A stretch of 5,218 nucleotides of DNA from Planctomycetaceae bacterium (GTDB taxonomy: Bacteria; Planctomycetota; Planctomycetia; Pirellulales; Thermoguttaceae). Below are positions 1-5,218 of this stretch, piece by piece; the first letter of the stretch is position 1, and each line of letters opens with the position of its first letter. The translations under genes were made by a program, and so were the position numbers. The stretch lies in the NCBI GenBank assembly GCA_031283825.1, contig JAITAZ010000649.1:1-5218 (forward strand), given 5' to 3'. A model generated the notes under the pieces. The model worked only from the letters and a program-made list of their open reading frames with translations, did not search any database and was not told where the DNA came from.

Positions 1-74
1 ACCTAAATAAATAATACAATTTTATAAATATTAAAATCGCCATTTGCATTTTCCGCGATTATCCGTCCTATCGG

Positions 75-120
75 CTATTATCCGCGTTTAAAAAATCCCC
101 CTATTATCCGCGTTTAAAAA
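75..120. repeat. 20-bp direct repeat pair in the clpB leader
   Basis: Bases 75-94 and 101-120 are identical over 20 bases, with a 26-base period. The core reads CTATTATCCGCG followed by TTTAAAAA. The shared motif ATTATCCG also occurs once more upstream at 58-65, giving three copies at 58, 77 and 103. Read on the minus strand these are CGGATAAT. Iterated short motifs upstream of a gene can be operator sites, or can be remnants of a dispersed repeat. The sequence alone does not decide between these. Confidence 0.75.
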
Positions 121-138
121 CGTGAACGGTTACAAATT
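117..138 (+). repeat. clpB-flanking repeat, upstream copy
   Basis: This 22-base stretch (AAAACGTGAACGGTTACAAA plus TT) matches 3223-3244, just after clpB, at 20 of 22 positions. Its core CGTGAACGGTTA is also present as an exact inverted copy at 3189-3200. It therefore belongs to a small repeat family with three members in this window, all in non-coding DNA flanking clpB. The function is unknown; a dispersed palindromic (REP- or MITE-like) element is the simplest reading. Confidence 0.65.
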
Positions 139-157
139 TTACATAATAGTCTCTATC

Positions 158-177
158 AACTCTCTGGAGTTTTTTTT
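158..177 (+). terminator. Possible weak rho-independent terminator
   Basis: AACTC (158-162), loop TCTG and GAGTT (167-171) form a 5-bp stem that runs directly into T residues through 177. The stem is short with only two G-C pairs, so it would be a weak terminator. If real, it would end a plus-strand transcript from a gene left of the window. It may equally be chance in AT-rich DNA. Confidence 0.25.
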
Positions 178-417
178 GTTCATCTGATAAACTAGAATCT
201 TTATTTTTCGTATTTTGTGAGTTGGATTTTTTTGAAATACAAATCATACAAAATAATTTATAAAATTAAAATTTCGACATAATATCTCGGAAAAATTTTT
301 GTTTGTTTCGTAGTCTCAAAAATTCCTACAACTATTTCAGCGTTTAACAATAATTCCGAATTTCAAATTTCAAATTCAGAATTTACAACTTATAACCCCC
401 AACCAATAAAAATTCCA

Positions 418-3171
418 ATGACATTTTCGTATGAAAAATTAACCGCTAAATCACAAGAAGCTATCGCCTCAGCTAACGAAACGGCTATAAAATCAGCTAA
501 TACCGAACTAAAACCCATTCACTTGCTACACTCTCTGCTCAAAGAACACGACGGGAACGTCAGACCAATTCTCAAAGCAACAGGATGCAACCTCGAACAA
601 TTTGAAAAAATGGTCGAAGCCGAAGTCCGACAATTGCCTAAAATTACCGGAAATTCATCCCTCAACGCAAGCGTCGAATTTCAACGAGTCCTATTCTCCG
701 CCAACGACGAATCTGAAAAAATGAAAGATGATTTTATCTCCACTGAACATTTACTCCTCGCACTAGAAAACATACCGTCAAAAGCAAAAAAAATATTCGA
801 ATTAAACGACGTCTCCCGCGAAAATTTACTTCGCGGAATCATGTCTATTCGCGGCAACTCTCGTGTCGCCGACTCTGAACCTGAGTCTAAACTTCAAGCA
901 CTCTCGCGATACGGAATCGATCTCGTTGACCGCGCACGACGCGGCAAACTCGACCCCGTAATCGGTCGCGATTCTGAAATCCGCCGCGTTATTCAAGTGC
1001 TTTCACGACGCACAAAAAATAATCCAGTCCTAATCGGCGAACCCGGAGTCGGAAAAACCGCTATCGCCGAAGGTCTAGCATTGCGGATCGTCGATGGAGA
1101 CGTCCCTGAATCGCTTAAAAATAAACGCGTCGTCGGACTCGACTTAGGCGCACTCGTTGCCGGCACAAAATTTCGCGGCGAATTTGAAGATCGATTAAAA
1201 GCAATCTTACGCGAAGTCGATTCCGCAGCAGGACAAATAATTCTTTTCATCGACGAATTACATACTCTTGTCGGCGCAGGTCGCGCAGAAGGAGGAAGCG
1301 ATGCGGCAAATATATTAAAACCAGCACTCGCTCGCGGAGAATTACGTTGCATCGGCGCAACTACTCTCGACGAATATCGAAAGTACATCGAAAAAGACGC
1401 CGCACTAGAACGACGCTTTCAACCAATCTACGTAGGCGAACCCGACGTAAATGATTCAATCGCAATCCTACGAGGATTAAAACCACGCTACGAAACTCAT
1501 CACAAAGGCGTGAAAATTACAGATTCCGCCCTAGTCGCCGCTGTGGAGATGTCGCATCGTTACATAGCAGATAGATTTCTGCCAGACAAAGCAATCGACC
1601 TGATGGACGAAGCAATGTCAAAATTAGCAATGGAACTCGAAAGCGTGCCAACAGAAATCGATAAAATTCAGCGTCGATTGTTGCAGCTTGAGCTGGCGGC
1701 GCGTCAGCTCGCGGACGAAAACGAACCGCACGCCCGCGAAAGATTACGCGAAATCGAAAAAGATATTATTCAAGCAAGAGACGAATTAAACGAACTACGA
1801 AACCAATGGGAAAAAGAAAAAAACGGCGCACTCGACATTCATCAATTAAGAAATCAACTCGCCGAAATTGAGTTGACTTATAAAAATCTAGAAACAAAAA
1901 TTCACGCCGAACAATCGCAGGCAAAAATCGTCGATGAATCCGAATACCAAAAATTGTACGAACTTGACCTAAAACGCAAAAGTTTAGCGGCGTCAATTGC
2001 GTCGGCAGAAAATACATCTTCACGCGGAACGGATAAGTCTCAATCGGACGACGGCGGCGATAAAAATATTTCGCTCGATAAAAATATTACAGATAAAAAT
2101 ACAGATAAAAATTCAGACAACGCATTAGTTAAAAACGCCGGCGGAATTTTCGTTACGAAAAAGTTATTGCGTCAGGTCGTAGGCGTTGACGAGATTGCAG
2201 AAGTAGTAAGTCTATGGACAGGGATTCCGACAAGCCGAATGATAGAAACAGAACGCGCGAAGTTGCTAATGCTTGAGGAACGATTACATGTTCGAGTCGT
2301 GGGTCAAGACGAGGCGGTTGACGCAGTATCGAATGCGGTTCGACGGAGTCGTAGCGGTTTGCAAGACCCGAATCGTCCAATTGGTTCGTTCTTATTTTTA
2401 GGACCTACCGGAGTTGGTAAAACTGAATTATGCAAGGCATTAGCAGAAGCAATGTTTGACAACGATAATGCAATGATACGAATAGATATGAGCGAGTTTA
2501 TGGAAAAACATTCAGTAAGTAGATTGATCGGCGCGCCGCCCGGATACGTTGGATATGACGAAGGAGGAATGTTGACGGAAGCGGTTCGACGACGACCTTA
2601 CAGCGTGATTTTATTCGACGAAATGGAAAAAGCTCATCGAGACGTTTTTAATATTTTGCTTCAGGTTTTAGACGATGGACGTTTGACGGATAATCAGGGT
2701 CGGACGGTCGATTTTAAGAATACGATTATCGTGATGACGTCAAACGTAGGCAGTCAAACGATACAGGAAATTACAAAAGAACGCGGCACGGAGTCGGAGA
2801 TTCAGAACGCGGTCAAAGAGTTGTTAGGCGTTCATTTCTTGCCGGAGTTTCTTAATCGAATAGATGAGACAATAATATTTCATCCTCTTAATCGCGATCA
2901 AATTGCCAAGATAGTTGAGTTACAGTTAAAACGATTAGAATTACAATTGGCAAAAAGAGGAATATCTATTATCGTTACAAAAAATGCGGTAGAGGAAATT
3001 GTCAATCGCGGTTATGACCCAGTTTTCGGCGCAAGACCTCTAAAGCGAGTCATTCAGCAACAGATACAGAATCCGTTAGCCGTAAAACTATTGAGAAAAG
3101 ACACCGACACCCAAACAAACATAAAAATCGACTTCAAGAACAACGACTTCAATTTCGATACAAACGATTAA
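418..3171 (+). CDS. clpB: ATP-dependent disaggregase ClpB (Hsp100), with linker insertion
   Basis: ClpB is a hexameric AAA+ unfoldase that, with DnaK/DnaJ/GrpE, threads proteins out of cytoplasmic aggregates. Seen here: a Clp N-domain (about 1-145); ATPase module 1 with Walker A GEPGVGKT (207-214), Walker B ILFIDE (275-280), pore-loop F252 and the ERR arginine pair (332-333); a coiled-coil middle domain (from about 410), which marks ClpB rather than ClpA; and module 2 with Walker A GPTGVGKT (662-669), Walker B VILFDE (730-735), pore loop GYVGY (709-713) and sensor-2 GAR (871-873). No IGF/IGL ClpP-docking loop is seen. At 917 residues it is about 60 longer than E. coli ClpB, mostly from a Ser/Asp/Lys/Asn-rich insertion at about 530-578. 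The ATG at 418 is chosen because the frame upstream is open to 283 but has no ATG, GTG or TTG, and the N-domain aligns from residue 1. No Shine-Dalgarno is visible. Val codon use differs between the two halves. Confidence 0.98.
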   Translation: MTFSYEKLTAKSQEAIASANETAIKSANTELKPIHLLHSLLKEHDGNVRPILKATGCNLEQFEKMVEAEVRQLPKITGNSSLNASVEFQRVLFSANDESEKMKDDFISTEHLLLALENIPSKAKKIFELNDVSRENLLRGIMSIRGNSRVADSEPESKLQALSRYGIDLVDRARRGKLDPVIGRDSEIRRVIQVLSRRTKNNPVLIGEPGVGKTAIAEGLALRIVDGDVPESLKNKRVVGLDLGALVAGTKFRGEFEDRLKAILREVDSAAGQIILFIDELHTLVGAGRAEGGSDAANILKPALARGELRCIGATTLDEYRKYIEKDAALERRFQPIYVGEPDVNDSIAILRGLKPRYETHHKGVKITDSALVAAVEMSHRYIADRFLPDKAIDLMDEAMSKLAMELESVPTEIDKIQRRLLQLELAARQLADENEPHARERLREIEKDIIQARDELNELRNQWEKEKNGALDIHQLRNQLAEIELTYKNLETKIHAEQSQAKIVDESEYQKLYELDLKRKSLAASIASAENTSSRGTDKSQSDDGGDKNISLDKNITDKNTDKNSDNALVKNAGGIFVTKKLLRQVVGVDEIAEVVSLWTGIPTSRMIETERAKLLMLEERLHVRVVGQDEAVDAVSNAVRRSRSGLQDPNRPIGSFLFLGPTGVGKTELCKALAEAMFDNDNAMIRIDMSEFMEKHSVSRLIGAPPGYVGYDEGGMLTEAVRRRPYSVILFDEMEKAHRDVFNILLQVLDDGRLTDNQGRTVDFKNTIIVMTSNVGSQTIQEITKERGTESEIQNAVKELLGVHFLPEFLNRIDETIIFHPLNRDQIAKIVELQLKRLELQLAKRGISIIVTKNAVEEIVNRGYDPVFGARPLKRVIQQQIQNPLAVKLLRKDTDTQTNIKIDFKNNDFNFDTND
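2059..2112 (+). repeat. Degenerate in-frame GATAAAAAT repeat in clpB
   Basis: GATAAAAAT occurs four times, at 2059, 2077, 2092 and 2104, all in the clpB frame and each encoding Asp-Lys-Asn (residues 548, 554, 559 and 563). The steps between copies are 18, 15 and 12 bases. A related GATAAG lies at 2032. The array forms the core of the low-complexity insertion between the ClpB middle domain and the second ATPase module. Its pattern suggests slippage or duplication of a short unit that kept the reading frame. Confidence 0.85.
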
Positions 3172-3188
3172 AAATTTTGAGAAAATAA

Positions 3189-3238
3189 TAACCGTTCACG
3201 GAATTTTTTTATCGAAAAAATTAAAACGTGAATAGTTA
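3189..3238. repeat. Long interrupted inverted repeat after clpB
   Basis: The outer arms TAACCGTTCACG (3189-3200) and CGTGAATAGTTA (3227-3238) pair at 10 of 12 positions. Inside, AATTTTTT (3202-3209) pairs exactly with AAAAAATT (3215-3222) around a 5-base loop, leaving a small asymmetric bulge. The structure begins 18 bases after the clpB stop, between convergent genes, so it could help end transcription. However, its T run lies within the stem rather than after it, so it is not a classical terminator. The outer arms belong to the repeat family also found at 121-132. Confidence 0.7.
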
Positions 3239-3244
3239 CAAATT
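3223..3244 (+). repeat. clpB-flanking repeat, downstream copy
   Basis: This is the second copy, in the same orientation, of the 22-base element at 117-138 (20 of 22 identical; the differences are TA for CG at 3233-3234). It overlaps the right arm of the inverted repeat at 3189-3238. It is followed within about 10 bases by the perfect hairpin at 3253-3278. Confidence 0.65.
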
Positions 3245-3252
3245 AATAATCG

Positions 3253-3278
3253 TAGAGACGCAATGCCTTGCGTCTCTA
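3253..3278. repeat. Perfect 11-bp hairpin between convergent genes
   Basis: TAGAGACGCAA (3253-3263), loop TGCC and TTGCGTCTCTA (3268-3278) form an uninterrupted 11-bp stem with five G-C pairs, the most stable structure in the intergenic DNA. It lies between clpB and the convergent minus-strand genes, so it may act as a bidirectional terminator, though neither side carries a clean U tract (plus side: TTGTTGGTTT). From memory, stems built on GAGACGC...GCGTCTC occur as dispersed repeats in cyanobacteria and some other phyla, so it may be a repeat element rather than a dedicated terminator. Confidence 0.7.
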
Positions 3279-3395
3279 TTGTTGGTTTAACTTACATTCG
3301 ATCAAAAGATCACCGATAGAGACTTATATTCGTTACAAATACCGCCTATCTGATCTATTACCGCTTACTGACGGACAACTACTGCGTAACATGAG

Positions 3396-3920
3396 TTATA
3401 AATTTTCATTAATATCGTCGTTGTTTTGTTCGTTTGTTTGGTGTGATTCGGCGTGTAGTTGTTTGGCGATTAGTTCTTTTGAAACGAATATCCATTGTAA
3501 TAATAAATCTCCTAGCGGTGCTAAAAAACTTCCTGCAACGCCGCAACAGAATAGTATCATTATCCAACGAAATAAGGTCAAACAATTTCTTATCAAAATC
3601 GACCAGTTGTTAAGCTCTAACGCACTCGCGAAAACTTGAGACGTATATCCCAAAATCAACATATCCGACGCCAAAAGAAAAAAACCGCAAAATATCCCGC
3701 ACCAAAAACCGGCGCATTGAAGACATTGAAGCATCTTATGCAAAAATCCTACAATCGAAAATCTATGCGGTAAATCGTTCTCTTCGCGATTTCTCTCAAT
3801 GCTTTCAACGCTGCGAGCTAACTTTGCACGAAACGACTCGAAGATTGATCCTTGCACTAGAATTAATGTCATTCCAGTTACGGCAAAGCAAAACAAAATA
3901 AATTCCGACAAAATAAACAT
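3396..3920 (-). CDS. Small membrane protein with CxxC-GFW motif (DUF1360-like)
   Basis: This is a 174-residue protein of unknown function. Three hydrophobic segments are visible: about 4-22, about 72-92 and about 117-141. A charged, probably soluble stretch (25-60, rich in Arg and Glu) separates the first two. Just before the second segment lies CLQCAGFWCG (66-75), a CxxC followed by GFW. This recalls the Cys-x-x-Cys-x-(G/S)FW signature of DUF1360 membrane proteins, and the length and layout fit. The match is made by eye and the family is itself uncharacterised. C125-C126 lie within the third segment. The C-terminus (148-174) is polar, rich in Asn, Gln and Glu. The ATG at 3920 is supported by a strong ribosome binding site 6 bases upstream. 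The gene is convergent with clpB and 96 bases downstream of the zinc-knuckle gene on the same strand. The two halves differ sharply in base composition. Confidence 0.8.
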   Translation of the reverse strand: MFILSEFILFCFAVTGMTLILVQGSIFESFRAKLARSVESIERNREENDLPHRFSIVGFLHKMLQCLQCAGFWCGIFCGFFLLASDMLILGYTSQVFASALELNNWSILIRNCLTLFRWIMILFCCGVAGSFLAPLGDLLLQWIFVSKELIAKQLHAESHQTNEQNNDDINENL

Positions 3921-3926
3921 CGAAAA

Positions 3927-3934
3927 CTCCTTTT
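3927..3934 (-). promoter_or_regulatory. Strong ribosome binding site for the CxxC membrane protein
   Basis: On the minus strand AAAAGGAG ends 6 bases before the ATG at 3920. This is good Shine-Dalgarno spacing, fixes the start codon and shows that the organism uses canonical initiation here, unlike clpB. Confidence 0.8.
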
Positions 3935-4016
3935 AATCTGGTTTATATTTTAACTTTGGCAATAGCCGCCGGTTTTTGGTTGTGGTTTTTTTAGGGTTTG
4001 GTTCGTGTTGTCTGAA

Positions 4017-4385
4017 TTAACGGAAAGCGGCGGTTCGCGATAATGTTGATGACGTTGTTTTGGCGGCAGTTGGCGACGTTGATACTACGGCGCGACCGTT
4101 GTTGTTTGACCAATGCGGGTCGTTTACTCCGAGTTGTTTTCCGCAAAGTGGACAAATTCCTGAAGCCGACGCCGACGTTTGCGAATACGTTGAACGGCTC
4201 GCTTTAGAAGCTCCGCCTGAACGGCAACTTTCGCAAACATAACTATCTCCGCTTGCCGACCTGCCCGAAGTTGTTGCATAACTTTGACCTATATTCGCAA
4301 CCGTCGAACTAGTACGTCCGCAAGACGGACAATAATAATTTCCGCCGGCTCCGGCAGTATAACCATTCAAAGATAATATTGACAT
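4017..4385 (-). CDS. Small Ser/Thr/Ala-rich protein with three CxxC zinc knuckles
   Basis: I do not recognise a family for this 122-residue protein. It has three Cys pairs: CPSC (19-22), CESC (51-54) and CPLC (78-81). The first and third are followed by Gly, as in zinc ribbons (CPxCG). C19/C22 with C51/C54 could form one four-Cys zinc site. The third pair may use H91 (in DPHW) as a further ligand, or act separately. The linkers are low-complexity Ser, Thr, Ala and Gly, probably disordered, and the C-terminus (98-122) is basic and Ser/Thr-rich. No signal peptide or membrane segment is visible, so it is probably cytoplasmic. Zinc binding is inferred from the motifs; no function follows. The ATG at 4385 has an excellent ribosome binding site. 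It lies upstream of the CxxC membrane-protein gene on the same strand. A 60-residue plus-strand frame within it is a shadow. Confidence 0.75.
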   Translation of the reverse strand: MSILSLNGYTAGAGGNYYCPSCGRTSSTVANIGQSYATTSGRSASGDSYVCESCRSGGASKASRSTYSQTSASASGICPLCGKQLGVNDPHWSNNNGRAVVSTSPTAAKTTSSTLSRTAAFR

Positions 4386-4392
4386 TTTTAAT

Positions 4393-4400
4393 TCCTCCTT
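4393..4400 (-). promoter_or_regulatory. Strong ribosome binding site for the zinc-knuckle protein
   Basis: AAGGAGGA on the minus strand lies 7 bases before the ATG at 4385, a near-perfect Shine-Dalgarno match that fixes the start. It overlaps the end of an 8-bp tandem repeat (4398-4413). Confidence 0.85.
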
Positions 4401-4413
4401 GAATACTTGAATA
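4398..4413. repeat. 8-bp tandem duplication next to a ribosome binding site
   Basis: CTTGAATA occurs twice in tandem (4398-4405 and 4406-4413; TATTCAAG on the coding strand). The copy nearer the gene shares its last three bases with the AAGGAGGA site of the zinc-knuckle gene. It may simply be a small duplication. Confidence 0.6.
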
Positions 4414-4424
4414 TTTCGATTTTC

Positions 4425-4541
4425 TTAATTCTTCGATTTTGCAATCAACAGAACTTCTAAACAAACTAAACTGTCATCCGTTAAATTTAACATTCTTGCG
4501 AATTGATAGGCGTCATGCCAATCGTACAGTCCGCACGACAT
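4425..4541 (-). CDS. Possible 38-residue small protein
   Basis: An ATG at 4541 opens a 38-codon frame ending in TAA at 4425-4427. It has a protein-like composition: it begins MSCGLYDWHD, contains one Trp, one His and two Cys, and ends with a hydrophobic stretch (CLEVLLIA) followed by KSKN. An in-frame TAG lies 9 bases before the ATG, so no longer form is possible. The ribosome binding site is weak (GCGGA, 6 bases upstream). It sits in the gap between tsaE and the zinc-knuckle gene, on the same strand, 39 bases before the latter. No family is recognised. A frame this short can arise by chance, so this is a tentative call. It could also be a leader peptide or non-coding. Confidence 0.3.
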   Translation of the reverse strand: MSCGLYDWHDAYQFARMLNLTDDSLVCLEVLLIAKSKN

Positions 4542-4688
4542 GATTTTCCGCTATTAACGGCACGATTGTAATCATTATCGTAGAGTTATAATCGATATAA
4601 ATATTGAAATCAGACAATTACCACTTATACCGATTATTATGATTATGACGCCAATATCGAAAGAAACGCCGGTATGCAGAATTTAGAA
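4542..4688. other. Non-coding gap between tsaE and the small ORF
   Basis: About 147 AT-rich bases contain no open frame worth calling. On the minus strand a TATAAC (rc of 4586-4591) could be a -10 box for the small genes, but no good -35 lies 16-18 bases upstream. There is no clear hairpin plus T run to end a tsaE transcript, so read-through from tsaE cannot be excluded. Confidence 0.4.
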
Positions 4689-5189
4689 TTATTGTAATTT
4701 AACAACATGATTGTCTTTACTCGGCAAACTAGACAACATTTCGATTGCTTTATTATATTTGTTTCCGATTGCGTTGAAATGAAATAGTCTTGATTCTTCT
4801 CCGGTGATTTCTATTTGGATTTGTAATTTTTCATTTGGTAGAATTTGAGGGAATTTATCGCCCCATTCGATAAAAGTTATTCCGTTGCGTTCAAAGTAGT
4901 CGTCGGGGTCGAGTTGTTTGAATTCATTTTCGTTGGAGAGTCGATAAAGGTCGAAATGATAAATTAAACGACTACCTTCATATTCGTGTAGAAGTACAAA
5001 TGTCGGACTTGTAACAATGTCATTCTCTACATCTAAATATCTAGCAACGCACTGAACCAATCGAGTCTTACCGACGCCAAGCGTCCCTTCCAAAGACACA
5101 ATTGAATTATCCGGCAAAGACTCCGCCAACGCCCGACCAATAGAATCAGTCCCGTCAATTCCAAAAACTTTAAGCAATAATTCACGCAT
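4689..5189 (-). CDS. tsaE: tRNA threonylcarbamoyladenosine biosynthesis ATPase TsaE
   Basis: TsaE (formerly YjeE) is the small cytoplasmic P-loop ATPase that works with TsaB and TsaD to transfer threonylcarbamoyl to A37 of ANN-decoding tRNAs (t6A). Visible family marks are Walker A GTLGVGKT (35-42, K41), the switch-like SPTF (61-64), HFDLYR (78-83) and IEWG (107-110). The 166-residue length is typical or slightly long, with an extra C-terminal tail of about 30 residues (from about 136). The usual Asp after the first Gly of the P-loop (GDLGAGKT) is Thr here. The ATG at 5189 is the only sensible start, since an in-frame TAA lies two codons upstream. No Shine-Dalgarno is visible, so initiation may be coupled to an upstream gene outside the window. 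The 5' part of the coding strand is G+T-rich and the 3' part A+C-rich. Confidence 0.96.
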   Translation of the reverse strand: MRELLLKVFGIDGTDSIGRALAESLPDNSIVSLEGTLGVGKTRLVQCVARYLDVENDIVTSPTFVLLHEYEGSRLIYHFDLYRLSNENEFKQLDPDDYFERNGITFIEWGDKFPQILPNEKLQIQIEITGEESRLFHFNAIGNKYNKAIEMLSSLPSKDNHVVKLQ

Positions 5190-5218
5190 AAAAAATTAGT
5201 AACTTGCTACCCCAGATC

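Larger units (their letters stand above)
1..417. other. AT-rich leader upstream of clpB, no supported gene
   Basis: No convincing coding region is seen on either strand. A minus-strand frame starting with ATG at 49 stays open to the window edge (16 codons), but this is too short to call. The stretch holds a 20-bp direct repeat, three ATTATCCG motifs, one copy of the repeat that recurs after clpB, and a weak hairpin followed by T residues. No CIRCE operator (TTAGCACTC-N9-GAGTGCTAA) or sigma-32-like CTTGAA/CCCCAT pair is visible. TTGAAA at 232-237 and TATAAA at 259-264 look like promoter boxes, but their spacing is 21 bases, so I do not call a promoter. Such AT content produces many chance matches. 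Confidence 0.6.

Noticed and set aside
1..49. Minus-strand start at 49 or 43 running off the left edge
   Set aside because: Only about 16 codons are visible, with a low-complexity AT-rich translation and no decisive ribosome binding site.
1171..1173. Phe252 instead of Tyr in the first ClpB pore loop
   Set aside because: Aromatic-for-aromatic replacement should keep threading function, and GAKFRGEF-type loops occur in other ClpB proteins, so it is not unusual enough to report.
993..1388. Minus-strand open frame of 131 codons opposite clpB
   Set aside because: It lies wholly opposite the conserved first ATPase module. The translation is Ser/Arg/Pro-rich without a recognisable domain, as expected for a shadow frame.
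1766..2380. Two minus-strand frames of 85 and 75 codons opposite clpB
   Set aside because: Both are antisense to intact clpB coding sequence and show no domain or ribosome binding site.
3300..3311. GATC-AAAA-GATC
   Set aside because: Two GATC sites four bases apart form only a tiny 4-bp stem, and there is no further context pointing to a function.
148..3324. 10-base inverted match AGTCTCTATC (148-157) and GATAGAGACT (3315-3324)
   Set aside because: Matches of this length are expected many times by chance in a window of this size. The better explanation for 148-157 is the alignment with the repeat at 3223-3281.
3268..3639. Plus-strand frame of 123 codons
   Set aside because: It starts inside the perfect hairpin and overlaps, on the opposite strand, the better-supported membrane protein with its strong ribosome binding site.
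4060..4242. Plus-strand frame of 60 codons
   Set aside because: It is antisense to the zinc-knuckle gene, whose CxxC motifs and ribosome binding site support the minus strand.
5196..5218. Possible last six codons of a minus-strand gene upstream of tsaE, ending in TAA at 5198-5196
   Set aside because: The frame is open to the window edge, but six codons cannot be told from chance. It would fit translational coupling to tsaE.
1..5218. CRISPR array, tRNA, rRNA, transposase or prophage genes
   Set aside because: No regularly spaced repeats with unique spacers, no tRNA cloverleaf or rRNA motif, and no transposase or integrase coding sequence were seen.

Overview
This is a bacterial chromosomal window, AT-rich overall (about 40% G+C by eye, with intergenic parts much lower). 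It holds one large plus-strand gene followed by minus-strand genes that converge on it. The confident calls are the disaggregase ClpB (418-3171, +) and the tRNA t6A-synthesis ATPase TsaE (4689-5189, -). Between them, on the minus strand, are a small membrane protein with a CxxC-GFW motif of DUF1360-like layout (3396-3920), a Ser/Thr/Ala-rich protein with three CxxC knuckles (4017-4385) and a tentative 38-residue ORF (4425-4541). The taxon cannot be fixed from this window. Mixed use of Shine-Dalgarno sites, dispersed palindromic repeats and small uncharacterised Cys proteins would suit a planctomycete or another lineage outside the usual models, but that is a guess.

Layout: 1-417 is an AT-rich leader with no supported gene. 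It carries a 20-bp direct repeat, three copies of ATTATCCG, one copy of a repeat shared with the far side of clpB, and a weak terminator-like hairpin. 418-3171 is clpB, complete, with both ATPase modules intact and a low-complexity Asp/Lys/Asn insertion between the middle domain and the second ATPase module. 3172-3395 is a convergent intergenic region with two strong inverted repeats. The two small minus-strand genes have textbook ribosome binding sites, whereas clpB and tsaE have none visible. 4386-4688 holds the small ORF and otherwise nothing recognised.

Functionally, ClpB (protein disaggregation with DnaK) and TsaE (tRNA t6A37 modification) are separate housekeeping functions. No dnaK, grpE or hrcA lies here, and no CIRCE or sigma-32-type promoter is visible. 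The minus-strand genes could form one transcription unit, but gaps of 96 to about 150 bases leave this open.

The most unusual signals are not a new gene system. They are (i) abrupt switches between A+C-rich and G+T-rich stretches on one strand that fall inside genes, (ii) the repeat-built insertion in ClpB, and (iii) a repeat family that flanks clpB on both sides, one copy of which appears to contain an extra perfect hairpin. I see no convincing evidence of a new defence, mobile or biosynthetic system.
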